This document shows positions 44,930-54,293 of a DNA stretch of 64,000 bases, in pieces. The stretch is from Pelosinus sp. UFO1 (GTDB lineage Bacteria > Bacillota > Negativicutes > DSM-13327). Under the pieces are notes generated by a model. It saw only the letters and a list, made by a program, of their open reading frames with translations, did no database searches and was not told the origin of the DNA. A program made the position numbers and the translations under genes. The stretch's first letter is position 1, and each line of letters starts with the position of its first letter. The stretch covers positions 124,001 through 188,000 of the forward strand of contig NZ_CP008852.1 of the NCBI RefSeq assembly GCF_000725345.1. Reading direction: 5' to 3'.

Positions 44930-46846
44930 ATGAATAATAAATTATCTAAAGATGCATATGGTGGCGTAGCTGGTAAAGACTACGTTCCTTATGTTTCCAG
45001 TGGTTCTAAATCTGGTGGAAATGTTGCTGTATTAATAATTGGTATTATTTTAGCTGTTTTATTCGCAGCATCTACTGCCTATTCAGGCATGAAATCAGGT
45101 CTTACAGTTGCCGCAGGTATCCCTGGATCGATAATAGGTTCAGCATTTATAGCTGCATTTGCTAAGCAAAAAGGTATCCTTGGCAAAAACTTACTTCAAG
45201 GTATGTCAAGTGGTGGCGAATCGGTTGCCAGTGGTGTTATATTCGTTTTACCAGCAATCCTTTTAATAGGTTCTCAAGTTAGTTTCTTAGAAGGTTTTGT
45301 TGTTGGTGTAGGTGGAGTTTTATTTGGTGTAGGAGCCGCTTCACTGGTTTATAATTATTTAATTGTTGAAGAACATGGTAAACTAATGTACCCAGAGTCA
45401 ATGGCTATATCTGAAACACTTGTTGCTTCAGAAGGTGCTGGAGAATCCATGAAGTACATGGGAATCGGTTTCGGAATTGGTGGTCTCCTAACAGTTGTAA
45501 CGGAGTCATTTTTGAATGTAGCAAACAACGTTATAAGCTTTGTAAATGAAAGCTTCTACAAGTGGAAATTTCAAGTTGAAGTGAGCCCGATGTTATTAGG
45601 TATTGGATTTATAGTTGGTTTGGAAGTCTCCTTGACTATGTTTGCGGGCTCAATATTATCAAACTTTTGTATTATGCCTTTAATAGGCTATTTTGCTGAA
45701 CTTGGAAAAGACGGCGCAACTGTATGGAATAACCCTAGTGTTGCTATAAGCTCTATGCAGGTTAAGCATATTGGTGGCAGTTATGTAAAATATATCGGTG
45801 CAGGCATGATGCTTTCTGGTGGTTTGATAGGTGCTATAAAACTTATACCTACTATCGTATCATCGATAAAGGAAACTCTGAATGCTAAAGCTGGAAATGG
45901 AGCTGATAGTTCATCTGTTGGAAACATGATATTGCTTAGTGGTATAATTCTAGCTTTTATCGGGGGCTTTGTAGTATCCGGCGGTAATCTAGTAATGGCA
46001 ATATCAGCTGCTATTTTATCATTATTCTTATCATTATTATTTGTTATAGTTTCAGGCCGTTTAACAGGTACTATAGGAACTTCAAACCTTCCTGTATCTG
46101 GTATGACTATAGCTTCTATCGTTCTTGTAACTTTATTATTCGTTATCATGGGATGGATAAATCCTGAAAGCAACAAATCTTTACTTTTATTTGGTACATT
46201 TATAGTTACTGCCATATCAATGGCTGGTGGTTACTCACAATCACAAAAAGTTACCTATATAATCGGTGGTAACAAAAATGAAATGCAGAAATACTTTACT
46301 GTTGCTAGTATATTTGGTGTTGCAGTAGTAGTTGGTACTATATTATTACTTTCCAACCAGCTTTCAATGACTGGTGATAATGTTCCGTTTGCACTGCCAC
46401 AGGCTAATTTAATGTCAACATTAACTGCTGGCATCATGTCAGGTAAATTACCTTGGGTTATGGTTATTGTGGGTGCTGTTATGGGAGTCGTTTTATTCTT
46501 ATTAGACCTTCCTATCATGACAGTGGCGATAGGATTCTACCTGCCAATCTCTACAACTTCTATCATATTAGTAGGTGCATTAGTTAAATTATTAGTAGAG
46601 AAAACTTGTAAATCTGAAAAAGAAAAAGAAACTAAAGTTTCAAATGGTATTAGTTTATCTTCTGGACTTGTTGCCGGTGGTTCTATAATAGGACTTATCG
46701 GTATAATACTTCAAGTAACAGGTGTTATAAAGGAAGCGAGTCCAAGTGGATTTGCTGCTTCTAATGGAATGGCATTTATAATGTTAATAGCTTTGGTTGT
46801 GTTAACTATAATACCTATCATTAAGGGTAAGGTAAGAAATGGATAG
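44930..46846 (+). CDS. OPT family oligopeptide transporter
   Basis: 638 residues from ATG 44930 behind AAGAGG (44915-44920). About 15-16 hydrophobic segments. OPT landmarks: DAYGGVAGKDYVPYVSS at the start, STAYSGMKSGLTVAAGIPGS, MYPESMAISETLVASEG, and late LDLPIMTVAIGFYLPIS. OPT carriers import peptides or metal chelates with protons. The coding end overlaps the next gene by eight bases, implying translational coupling. Bacterial OPTs of this type may move short peptides or modified peptide products. Confidence 0.92.
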   Translation: MNNKLSKDAYGGVAGKDYVPYVSSGSKSGGNVAVLIIGIILAVLFAASTAYSGMKSGLTVAAGIPGSIIGSAFIAAFAKQKGILGKNLLQGMSSGGESVASGVIFVLPAILLIGSQVSFLEGFVVGVGGVLFGVGAASLVYNYLIVEEHGKLMYPESMAISETLVASEGAGESMKYMGIGFGIGGLLTVVTESFLNVANNVISFVNESFYKWKFQVEVSPMLLGIGFIVGLEVSLTMFAGSILSNFCIMPLIGYFAELGKDGATVWNNPSVAISSMQVKHIGGSYVKYIGAGMMLSGGLIGAIKLIPTIVSSIKETLNAKAGNGADSSSVGNMILLSGIILAFIGGFVVSGGNLVMAISAAILSLFLSLLFVIVSGRLTGTIGTSNLPVSGMTIASIVLVTLLFVIMGWINPESNKSLLLFGTFIVTAISMAGGYSQSQKVTYIIGGNKNEMQKYFTVASIFGVAVVVGTILLLSNQLSMTGDNVPFALPQANLMSTLTAGIMSGKLPWVMVIVGAVMGVVLFLLDLPIMTVAIGFYLPISTTSIILVGALVKLLVEKTCKSEKEKETKVSNGISLSSGLVAGGSIIGLIGIILQVTGVIKEASPSGFAASNGMAFIMLIALVVLTIIPIIKGKVRNG

Positions 46847-47189
46847 GAATAACCAAGAGATTTTAAGTATAATATTTAAAATCTCTGATGGCTTAGAATA
46901 CGAAGTAAGTACAGACAATATTGTTACTATATTTGAAAAACAAGATCATAAGATCCAAAACTTCTTTAGAAAACTTAAATTTAGAATTCCAGAATATAAA
47001 AAAATATCTCTGGATGAATATGGAAGCTATATATTTTTACTAATAGATGGCATGAAAACTGTAAAAGAGATTGGCGAAAATCTAGAAACAAAGTATGGTG
47101 ATAAAGCTCACCCACTTTATGAAAGATTATTGTTATTCTTAAACCATATCGATGTTAATTGTCACTATATAGAAAAAACAAATTTCTAA
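46839..47189 (+). CDS. PqqD-like (RiPP recognition element fold) small protein
   Basis: 116 residues from ATG 46839, which lies inside the end of the OPT gene (eight-base overlap). The C-terminal two thirds resembles PqqD: YGSYIFLLIDGMKTVKEIGE, then L-x-x-K-Y-G and YERLLLFL. PqqD-like domains bind leader peptides of ribosomally made, modified peptides. No radical SAM enzyme or precursor gene is adjacent, so here it may serve the OPT carrier, for example in peptide recognition. A terminator follows directly. Confidence 0.7.
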   Translation: MDRNNQEILSIIFKISDGLEYEVSTDNIVTIFEKQDHKIQNFFRKLKFRIPEYKKISLDEYGSYIFLLIDGMKTVKEIGENLETKYGDKAHPLYERLLLFLNHIDVNCHYIEKTNF

Positions 47190-47190
47190 T

Positions 47191-47230
47191 AAATAAAGAT
47201 GGCACTACACTGTAGTTGCCATCTTTATTT
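47191..47230 (+). terminator. Terminator after the OPT-PqqD-like operon
   Basis: AAATAAAGATGGCACTAC (47191-47208) pairs with the arm 47212-47230 with a single bulged base, ending in TTTATTT. Confidence 0.85.
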
Positions 47231-47303
47231 ATTATCAGACTCTCTAGGTTAATTAGTGGATCGGATACATTTAACTGGACCGAAAAATATCATTCAAAAA
47301 TCT

Positions 47304-47828
47304 ACGCTATCTTTTGCATCTTTTATTTATTTCTATAGCGCATTCTCCAAAATTTTTCGGCTTACATCCAGCGAAAGATCTTGGGTTTCTGAGAGTGCTG
47401 TCATGCCATGCGCCTTTAACTGTTCAATAATAACCGGTATTTGATCTTTGCCAATGTTATAGTCGGACAGCCGTGTTTTTACGCCTAGGCTTTCAAAGAA
47501 TTCACGCGTTTTTTGGATAGCTGAACGTATCCGGGCATCTTCGCTTCCTTCTGTTATATTCCAAACACGTTCCGCATATTGCAGAAGTTTAGCATGTTTT
47601 TTCATGCCCGATCATATGAGCCGCCCAGTCCTGCGGAACGCCTGCACAGATTAATCCGTTGAGTGCCAGTGTTGCGCTCCAGACCAGGTTCGCGCGCGCA
47701 TCGTAATTTTCCGGTTCGGCGATTGTGGTTTCACCTATTTCGATCAATGTTTGCAGGATGCCTTCCGATATACAGTCCTGAATTCTGCCGTCCACAGGAT
47801 ATGTGATATACTGCTTCGTCGTATGCAC
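47304..47828 (-). pseudogene. Broken iron-containing (butanol-type) alcohol dehydrogenase
   Basis: Two overlapping minus-strand frames give pieces of one protein: 47828-47589 (PENYDARANLVWSATLALNG, then WAAHMIGHE) and 47605-47333 (KLLQYAERVWNI ... LSLDVSRKILENAL). Between them the frame shifts and about 25-30 residues around the metal-binding His region (normally H-G-x-G-L after M-I-x-H-E) are missing. The N-terminal NAD domain is absent; sequence breaks off at a GGGACACAGGGACAGG motif (47833-47848). The 3' end (47304-47472) is duplicated at 31197-31364. Confidence 0.8.
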
Positions 47829-47993
47829 AAATGGGACACAGGGACAGGTTGTTTATCCTGAGAATAAAATGGAGGAGCTTCTGCCCCCTAACCAAAAGGG
47901 GCAAGAGGAAATCACCGTACCCATTAAAAGCATGATTACCGGGCAATGGATGGATAAAGGTGATGCGCTGCGTGATTGGAGTAGTTTGTTCTT

Positions 47994-48206
47994 ATGCGCC
48001 AAGACAAAGCAGATGAGAAGTTGCAATTTGGTAACCTCTCTAGTGAATATACAACGTTAATGGAGCAAGTAGATGCACTATTAGAAGGACAGGTGGGAGA
48101 AGTGAATGAGGCTGTTACTTTATTGATAGTGATAGCTACCTACATGCACTATAACAAGGGATTTTTTGATGGTATAAAGAGTGGGATGGTTATGGGTAAT
48201 TTATGA
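47994..48206 (+). CDS. Small hypothetical protein or gene fragment
   Basis: 70 codons from ATG 47994 (GGAG at 47978-47981). The sequence has a helical YTTLMEQVDALLEG stretch and a C-terminal FFDGIKSGMVMGNL, resembling the tail of small phage/clostridial helical proteins. The preceding 150 bases contain another open stretch without clear origin. I do not recognise it; it may be the end of a decayed gene. Confidence 0.35.
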   Translation: MRQDKADEKLQFGNLSSEYTTLMEQVDALLEGQVGEVNEAVTLLIVIATYMHYNKGFFDGIKSGMVMGNL

Positions 48207-48225
48207 GTAGTTATATAGAAATAAT

Positions 48226-48265
48226 AATTTCCTGCAAGAACTCTCAAGAGAGCTTGCAGGAAATT
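48226..48265 (+). terminator. Bidirectional hairpin terminator
   Basis: AATTTCCTGCAAG (48226-48238) pairs with CTTGCAGGAAATT (48253-48265), with an inner CTCT/GAGA step. It lies between convergent units: the small gene and the leftward merR gene. Confidence 0.8.
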
Positions 48266-48362
48266 TGTGTTTTTATAGAAAGAGGACATATTCGCCTAGA
48301 CCTCGGTTTAGGTTTTTTTTGTATCGTTGGATAAGGAAAATTACTGTTGTGTAAAAGCTGAT

Positions 48363-49193
48363 TTATTTCAATAGAATTGAAATTTTAGATTCGCAATAGT
48401 AGGGATCTTCAACGGCTGCTGTAGTATCATCCAGGATGCTTTCTAGATAGGCGTGTCCAATGAATGTAAGCCCGTGATGATTTGCATAGTCCGCAAGTAG
48501 TTGAAGGGTTGGGTCCATCTCCGTCCAAGGCCCTCTGTAATAGCTCACAAGGTAACGGCCGGCAGGCTTATAAGTCCATTTCATGGCTTCGCTGTTTTTC
48601 TCATCAATACGGTAAAAGCAATTGGTCAATTGGCTGAAATCTCCTTGTTGTACTTTGGCAGCATCCATCATATAGCCAAGGGGGTATCCATTGTAGGTCC
48701 GGGTATGATAGCAGTCACGCATAAATTTCAGCGTAACTTTCATTGTTTGTTCCATGGATGCTTCGGAAGTCGGTTCGCTGACTACGATTGCTTCCGCTTT
48801 TGATTCAATAATTTCGATTTTAGAACAATCCATTTCTAGGTTTGCTTCCATGCTCTTGATCTTATTCTGTACAACTCTTTGCAGCCACATAAGCTCGGCA
48901 ATTTCTTGCTCCAGCATTTGACTTTGATTATACAGCACAGTTCGTGTCTTTTGCGGAGTGCAGTGTACCAAATGTTTTTTGATATCTTCCAATGGGACAC
49001 GGAGTTTGCGCAGCAGTTGAATCGCGTCAAAAAGACAGCTTTGTCCATATGTATAATAGCGGTACCCGTTTCCTTTCACGATAGCTGGCTTAAATAAATC
49101 AATGCTGTCATAATACATCAGGGTTCGTTTGTTAATGCCGTACAGAGCGGCAAATTGCCCGGTAGTAAATTTTTTTTGTAAAAAATCATGCAT
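48363..49193 (-). CDS. MerR family multidrug-sensing regulator (BmrR/BltR-like)
   Basis: 276 residues from ATG at 49193 behind GGGGAGGA on the minus strand. The winged helix (residues 8-75) has FTTGQFAALYGINKRTLMYYD and GNGYRYYTYGQ. A dimerisation helix follows, then a GyrI-like effector domain from about 120 (KAEAIVVSEPTSE ... PAGRYLVSYYRGPW) that in BmrR relatives binds lipophilic cations. Its start is 18 bases from a 19-bp-spacer MerR operator that faces the RND pump operon, so it very probably activates that operon on drug binding. Confidence 0.92.
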   Translation of the reverse strand: MHDFLQKKFTTGQFAALYGINKRTLMYYDSIDLFKPAIVKGNGYRYYTYGQSCLFDAIQLLRKLRVPLEDIKKHLVHCTPQKTRTVLYNQSQMLEQEIAELMWLQRVVQNKIKSMEANLEMDCSKIEIIESKAEAIVVSEPTSEASMEQTMKVTLKFMRDCYHTRTYNGYPLGYMMDAAKVQQGDFSQLTNCFYRIDEKNSEAMKWTYKPAGRYLVSYYRGPWTEMDPTLQLLADYANHHGLTFIGHAYLESILDDTTAAVEDPYYCESKISILLK

Positions 49194-49210
49194 GATGCAA
49201 AATCCTCCCC

Positions 49211-49241
49211 TTGACTATACAGTTACTGTATAGTTTATCAT
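49211..49241 (+). promoter_or_regulatory. MerR-type promoter/operator of the RND operon
   Basis: TTGACT (49211-49216) and TATCAT (49236-49241) are separated by 19 bp, the over-long spacer that MerR proteins untwist. The dyad ACTATACAG-TTA-CTGTATAGT (49214-49234) fills the spacer exactly. Confidence 0.9.
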
Positions 49242-49360
49242 AACGCATAGCTCCAAATTGGTCAATTTTAGGAGTACATAAGGCTGTTGGGCCGATATAA
49301 CTTGGTGGCGCAGCAAAGATATGCTGCAATATCGTTAACAAATAGGGAGGTTGGAAAATT

Positions 49361-50521
49361 GTGTTTTCAGCAAAATTCAGGAAGAGTTGCTGTGTAGAAT
49401 TGGGTGCCATAATGATTGGTTTGATCATTACAGGATGTGGCGGCACGGAGACGATGGTGCAGGAAAAAGCAGTGCCGGTTAAAGCAATAAAGGTTATCCA
49501 GCAGGATGTAACGAGAGCCAATGAATATGCAGGACAGGTACAAGGAAAAAATGACGTAAAAATTCAGGCGCGTGTGTCTGGTAATATTGTTGAAAAAATG
49601 GTTTCCGGCGGTGATATCGTCAAAAAGGGGCAACCATTGTTTCGTATCGACAGCATACAATATGAAAGCACATTGCTTTCAGCTCAAGCCCAACTGGTAC
49701 AAGCTGAGGCTAATTGGGAAAACTCGCGTATTGATATGCAGCGATATCAAAACCTGTTAAACGCAGCAGCCATTTCGGAACAGCAGTTAACTACCCAGAA
49801 AGCGACCGAACGCCAGAATAGGGCTTTAGTGGCTTCGTATCATGCACTAGTAAAAAAAGCTCAGGATGATGTAAACAGTACCTTAGTTGTTTCGCCAGTA
49901 GACGGACGCATTGATGTAAATGATGTTAGCATGGGAACCTATGTGCAGGCAGGAAGTACCACATTAGTTACAGTGGGTGCACTGGATACAGTGTTTATCC
50001 AGTTTAGCATGAGTGAGAATGAATACCTTAGCTTGCGTCAGGCTTCGCAAAATAATATTGCCAACAGCGGTTGGGGAGAAGATGTCATGATTACATTAAG
50101 CAATGGTGAAGTATATCCGTTAAAGGGGAAAGTAACGCAGGCGGACAGAAGCTTGGCCAATAATAGTGGAACCTTGACGCTAAAAGCCTCTTTTGCCAAT
50201 CCGGATGGGATTCTAATCCCGGGCATGTTTGCTAGAGTTAAAATCCCTGGCATACCAGTAAGAAATGCGGTGCTGGTTCCCCAGCGGGCTGTGCAGCAGG
50301 TATTGGATAAATCTCTTGTCACAATTGTCAATGCCGACAACAAAGCGGAGCCCCGAACGGTGATTCTGGGAGAAAAGGTGGGCAGTTATTATCTTGTAAA
50401 AGAAGGTTTGACTGTGAATGACACAGTTGTTGTAGAAGGACTGACAAAGGTTCAGGAAGGAGTGACGCTTGATGTGACTGTCGTCGCTCCGGAAGAGTTG
50501 GAGTTATCTATTAACTCGTAG
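49361..50521 (+). CDS. RND efflux periplasmic adaptor (membrane fusion lipoprotein)
   Basis: 386 residues from GTG 49361 with GGGAGG at 49345-49350. An N-terminal signal with lipobox I-T-G-C (C26) predicts a lipoprotein. The order is AcrA-like: beta-barrel start, lipoyl half-motif (VKIQARVSGNIVEKMVSGGDIVKKGQPLFRID), a coiled-coil hairpin (about 100-165), second lipoyl half (VVSPVDGRIDVNDVSMG), then barrel and membrane-proximal domains. It links the inner-membrane pump to an outer-membrane channel, which supports a diderm envelope. The pump gene follows 15 bases after its stop. Confidence 0.93.
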   Translation: MFSAKFRKSCCVELGAIMIGLIITGCGGTETMVQEKAVPVKAIKVIQQDVTRANEYAGQVQGKNDVKIQARVSGNIVEKMVSGGDIVKKGQPLFRIDSIQYESTLLSAQAQLVQAEANWENSRIDMQRYQNLLNAAAISEQQLTTQKATERQNRALVASYHALVKKAQDDVNSTLVVSPVDGRIDVNDVSMGTYVQAGSTTLVTVGALDTVFIQFSMSENEYLSLRQASQNNIANSGWGEDVMITLSNGEVYPLKGKVTQADRSLANNSGTLTLKASFANPDGILIPGMFARVKIPGIPVRNAVLVPQRAVQQVLDKSLVTIVNADNKAEPRTVILGEKVGSYYLVKEGLTVNDTVVVEGLTKVQEGVTLDVTVVAPEELELSINS

Positions 50522-50536
50522 GAGGTGTGCATAATC

Positions 50537-53500
50537 GTGGCAAGATTTTTTATAGAGCGTCCAATTTTTGCAATTGTTCTTTCCATTATGATTGTGGTAG
50601 CGGGAACGATTACCGGGCTGAATCTTCCCATCGCCCAGTACCCGCAAATCCAGCCGCCAACTGTATCCGTATCGGCAGCGTATACTGGCGCGAACGCTGA
50701 AGTTGTCAATCAGACGGTAGCTCAGGTTTTGGAAGAGCAGATTAACGGTGTACAGGGTATGAACTATATGAGCTCAAATTCCGATGATTCGGGTGCCTAT
50801 AGTCTGGAAGTTGTTTTTGATTTGGGAGTCGATGGGGACATCGCCGCCGTTAAGGTGCAGAACAGTGTCGCCCAGGCCAATGCCAATTTGCCGGCAGAAG
50901 TAACCGCGGCTGGTATTACTACCCAAAAAGCATCTTCGGACATGGCTATGATGCTGAGCATCTATTCGCCCAAGGGAACTTATGACAGTGTATTTTTAAC
51001 TAATTATTTTAATGTCTACTTGAAGGACGCTATTAAGCGGGTTAATGGTGTCGGCAATGTGATGGTCCTGGGGTCGGATTTTTCCCGGCGTATCTGGATT
51101 AATCCAGATCGCATGGCGGAGCTGGGCTTAACGGTAGCCGATGTGCTTGAGGCCGTCAAGGAACAGAATGTTCAGGCACCGGCCGGTACAATCGGTGCCA
51201 TGCCTGTACCCAAAAAGCAGGAGTTTCAATATACTGCTAAAGTGCAGGGGCGTTTAGCAAGTATCGCCGATTTTGAAAATATTATCGTGAAGGCCCAGCC
51301 GAATGGCTCATTCGTTTATCTGAAAGATATTGCGCGAGTCGAGAATGCCGGGAAAGACTTGAATTATTCCACAAAACAAGATGGAGCCAATGCGGTTGCA
51401 GTGGGCATTCAGCTCACCAGCGATGCCAATGCAATGAATACCATTGCGGGAGTGAAAAAAGCTGTAGCAGCAGCAGAAGAAAATTTTCCACCGGATATGA
51501 AATATAGAGCCATCTTTGATAATACGAATTTTATCGCTGAATCCATGCATGAGGTGGTTAAAACCTTTTTTGAAGCGATGGCCCTCGTTATGATCATAGT
51601 ATTTCTTTTTCTGCAAAGCTGGCGGGCAACGCTGATTCCGATGCTGGCCGTTCCCGTATCATTAATTGGTACGTTTGGTGCTTTTGTGCTTCTTGGTTTT
51701 TCGATTAACACCTTGACACTGTTCGCTATGGTATTGGCAATTGGATTGGTTGTCGATGATGCCATTGTCGTTATTGAAGCAGTCGAGCATCATATGCGTT
51801 ATAATAAACTGACACCGGTGGAGGCCACGAAACGAGCAATGGCCGAAGTGTCCGGGCCGGTTATTGCCATTGCTTTTGTATTGGCCGCTGTATTTGTTCC
51901 GGTTGCTTTCATCGGCGGCATGGTGGGCGTTCTCTACCGCCAGTTCGCCTTGACGATAGCGGTGTCGATGGCTTTATCTGCTCTAGTCGCTTTGTCCCTG
52001 ACCCCGGCACTGTGTGCCCTGTTATTAAAGCCCTACAAGGAACAAGCAAAGGACAGTGTTTTGGGCAGATTTTTTGGCCAATTTAATGACTGGTTTGACC
52101 GAACTACCAGTGCATATAGTGAAATGGTGAAATCATTAATCTCCAAAGCGAAATATTCTTGTATATTCTTGTTGATCATTTTAGTTGGGATGGTGTTCCT
52201 ATACAAAATTGTCCCCACGACCTTTGTACCGGATGAAGATCAGGGATATTTTGCGGTAGCTGTCACTCTGCCGGAAGGCGCGAGTATGAATAGGACACAG
52301 GCAGTAACCGACCGATTGGCTGGAGAAGTTAAAGAACTGCCAGGTGTCGGTCAGGTTATCGCAATTGACGGTTTTGATATGTTGTCAAATGGTGCCAAGG
52401 CCAACACGGCAGCTCTATTTGTTTGTCTTGAACCGTGGAGTAACCGAAGAGATCCTGCTACCCAGATCGATTCCATCATCGGTCAGGTTCAGAGCAAATC
52501 TGACCTCTTTCCGGAAGCTTCTATTATGGCCTTTAACATGCCGCCCTTGCCAGGTCTGGGGATGATCAGCGGTTTTACTATGGTATTGCAGGATATGTCC
52601 GGTCACAGCAAAGAAGAACTGGATGGGATGACGAAGAAATTCGTACTTGCTGCCAATCAACTTCCGGAAGTGATGGCGGTATACTCAACATATAAAAGTG
52701 ATTCTCCTGGCTATGAGTTCGAAGTTGACCGGGAAAAGGTGAAAAATCTGGGCATTGCTTTAAACGATGTATTCACGGCGCTGCAAGTCAATTTCGGCGG
52801 TACCCAGGTGAATGACTTTAACCTGTTTAACCGTACTTATAAAGTGGTTATGCAGGCGGATACAATGTATCGTAATGAAGCTGACATGATGCGCTTTATC
52901 TATGTCCGGTCTTCGAATGGCTCTATGATTCCGTTAGATACCTTGTTAAAACCGAAGCTGACCACAGGGACGTCCATTATTTCCCGTTTCAATGCTGCCC
53001 GCAGCATTCAGATCAATGGCTCCGTAGGAGAAGGCTACAGTTCGGGGCAAGCCCTAGCTGCCATGGAGAAACTGGCGAAAGAAACCCTGCCTTCCGGTTT
53101 TAGCGTGGAGTGGTCAGGGCAAAGCCGGGAGGAAAAGAAAGCCGGCAGCACAACCATGCAGATTTTGGCGTTGGCCTTAGTATTTGTCTTTTTATGCCTG
53201 GCGGCGCTTTATGAGAGTTGGAGCGTTCCGTATGCTGTCATGCTTTCCGTGCCAACCGGCATTTTCGGGGCATTATTGTCCCAATATACTATGAATCTGC
53301 AAAACAGTGTCTATATGCAGATTGGGGTGATTATGCTAATCGGGTTAGCCGCCAAAAATGCAATTTTGATCGTTGAATTTGCTAAGGTCAGGGTGGATAA
53401 GGGGATGGACCCGGTTAAAGCTGCTATCGAAGCGGCAACCTTACGGCTTCGACCTATTCTGATGACTTCTTTCGCCTTTATTATTGGATGCCTGCCGCTG

Positions 53501-53680
53501 GCAATGGCTAGCGGTGCTGGTGCTGGCGCAAGGAAGGCGATGGGGACTGCGGTTGTTGGTGGTATGACGATCGCTACGGCTTTTGGCATCTTCCTCATCC
53601 CCGTATTATTTGTGGTTGTGGAATGGGTTGTGGCTAAATTAAGTTGGAAGAAAAAGAAAAAAGAAGTCTATTCAGCATAA
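50537..53680 (+). CDS. RND multidrug efflux pump, HAE1 family
   Basis: 1047 residues from GTG 50537, with AGGAGG at 50520-50525; an upstream GTG would overlap the ribosome site. The start MARFFIERPIFAIVLS is characteristic. Twelve membrane helices flank two large periplasmic loops. Proton-relay residues are visible: two aspartates in LVVDDAIVVIEA (about 403-404) and lysine about 940 in AAKNAILIVEFAK. It expels drugs, dyes or bile-like compounds using proton flow. No outer-membrane TolC-type gene follows; a terminator and an SMR pump do, so the channel must be shared or encoded elsewhere. Confidence 0.95.
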   Translation: MARFFIERPIFAIVLSIMIVVAGTITGLNLPIAQYPQIQPPTVSVSAAYTGANAEVVNQTVAQVLEEQINGVQGMNYMSSNSDDSGAYSLEVVFDLGVDGDIAAVKVQNSVAQANANLPAEVTAAGITTQKASSDMAMMLSIYSPKGTYDSVFLTNYFNVYLKDAIKRVNGVGNVMVLGSDFSRRIWINPDRMAELGLTVADVLEAVKEQNVQAPAGTIGAMPVPKKQEFQYTAKVQGRLASIADFENIIVKAQPNGSFVYLKDIARVENAGKDLNYSTKQDGANAVAVGIQLTSDANAMNTIAGVKKAVAAAEENFPPDMKYRAIFDNTNFIAESMHEVVKTFFEAMALVMIIVFLFLQSWRATLIPMLAVPVSLIGTFGAFVLLGFSINTLTLFAMVLAIGLVVDDAIVVIEAVEHHMRYNKLTPVEATKRAMAEVSGPVIAIAFVLAAVFVPVAFIGGMVGVLYRQFALTIAVSMALSALVALSLTPALCALLLKPYKEQAKDSVLGRFFGQFNDWFDRTTSAYSEMVKSLISKAKYSCIFLLIILVGMVFLYKIVPTTFVPDEDQGYFAVAVTLPEGASMNRTQAVTDRLAGEVKELPGVGQVIAIDGFDMLSNGAKANTAALFVCLEPWSNRRDPATQIDSIIGQVQSKSDLFPEASIMAFNMPPLPGLGMISGFTMVLQDMSGHSKEELDGMTKKFVLAANQLPEVMAVYSTYKSDSPGYEFEVDREKVKNLGIALNDVFTALQVNFGGTQVNDFNLFNRTYKVVMQADTMYRNEADMMRFIYVRSSNGSMIPLDTLLKPKLTTGTSIISRFNAARSIQINGSVGEGYSSGQALAAMEKLAKETLPSGFSVEWSGQSREEKKAGSTTMQILALALVFVFLCLAALYESWSVPYAVMLSVPTGIFGALLSQYTMNLQNSVYMQIGVIMLIGLAAKNAILIVEFAKVRVDKGMDPVKAAIEAATLRLRPILMTSFAFIIGCLPLAMASGAGAGARKAMGTAVVGGMTIATAFGIFLIPVLFVVVEWVVAKLSWKKKKKEVYSA

Positions 53681-53696
53681 AGACTGTTTAAATAAC

Positions 53697-53738
53697 AATG
53701 TCCTTGATTCTTCTTGTTGGAGAGGTATCAAGGACATT
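53697..53738 (+). terminator. Terminator after the RND operon
   Basis: AATGTCCTTGAT (53697-53708) and ATCAAGGACATT (53727-53738) pair perfectly over 12 bp with an 18-base loop; the following sequence is A/T-rich but lacks a clean T-run. Confidence 0.7.
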
Positions 53739-53775
53739 TAAAATATTTAATTTCTTTGACTAAGGAGAATATAAA

Positions 53776-54102
53776 ATGAACGGATATGTTTTTTTAGGCA
53801 TAGCAATTGCCTTAGAAGTATTTTCTACATCTATGCTTAAATATTCAGAAGGCTTTACGAAGCTTTACCCTAGTCTGGCTTTTGTAGTAGGAATGAGTGC
53901 TTCATTTTATGCAGTTGCTCAAGCCATGACTGTTATTCCACTAAACATCACCTATGCGATCTGGTCTGGTGTAGGAACGGTTTTGACAGCATTGGTGTCT
54001 ATTCTGATTTGGAAAGAATCTATCAATATCTATAGTGGTATAGGGATAGGGTTAATCGTCATTGGCGTAGTAATGCTTAACTTAAAGGGACCTGCTCATT
54101 AA
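53776..54102 (+). CDS. Small multidrug resistance (SMR) family transporter
   Basis: 108 residues from ATG 53776, with TAAGGAG at 53760-53766. Four membrane helices. The essential glutamate is E14 in AIALEVFSTSMLKYSEGF, and the family motif YAIWSGVGTVLTALV is in helix 3. SMR dimers exchange protons for quaternary ammonium cations or guanidinium. The full EmrE/QacC-like pattern favours a drug exporter. It is separated from the RND operon by a terminator but may be induced by similar compounds. Confidence 0.92.
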   Translation: MNGYVFLGIAIALEVFSTSMLKYSEGFTKLYPSLAFVVGMSASFYAVAQAMTVIPLNITYAIWSGVGTVLTALVSILIWKESINIYSGIGIGLIVIGVVMLNLKGPAH

Positions 54103-54108
54103 AAAAAT

Positions 54109-54134
54109 ACCTGTAAAGTAGATGCTTTGCAGGT
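54109..54134 (+). terminator. Terminator after the SMR gene
   Basis: ACCTGTAAAG (54109-54118) pairs with CTTTGCAGGT (54125-54134) with one mismatch, followed by GTTTTTCTT. Confidence 0.8.
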
Positions 54135-54293
54135 GTTTTTCTTATTTCTATTTATTTAGTAAAAATAGACAAATGATATAATTATAGTCAGAATCGGGAA
54201 ATATCATAAAAGAGGAATGCACGGTATTACTATGGAAGAAGTTACTCATTGGGGTTCTTAGTTACTGTTTTATCTTAGGTTTTCCGAAAGAAG

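Noticed and set aside
47803-48060. 85-codon plus-strand open frame
   Set aside because: It starts inside the broken alcohol dehydrogenase and crosses the GGGACACAGGGACAGG motif; the same N-G-T-Q-G-Q-V-V peptide arises from the repeat near 34.68 kb in the other frame, so it is repeat-derived.
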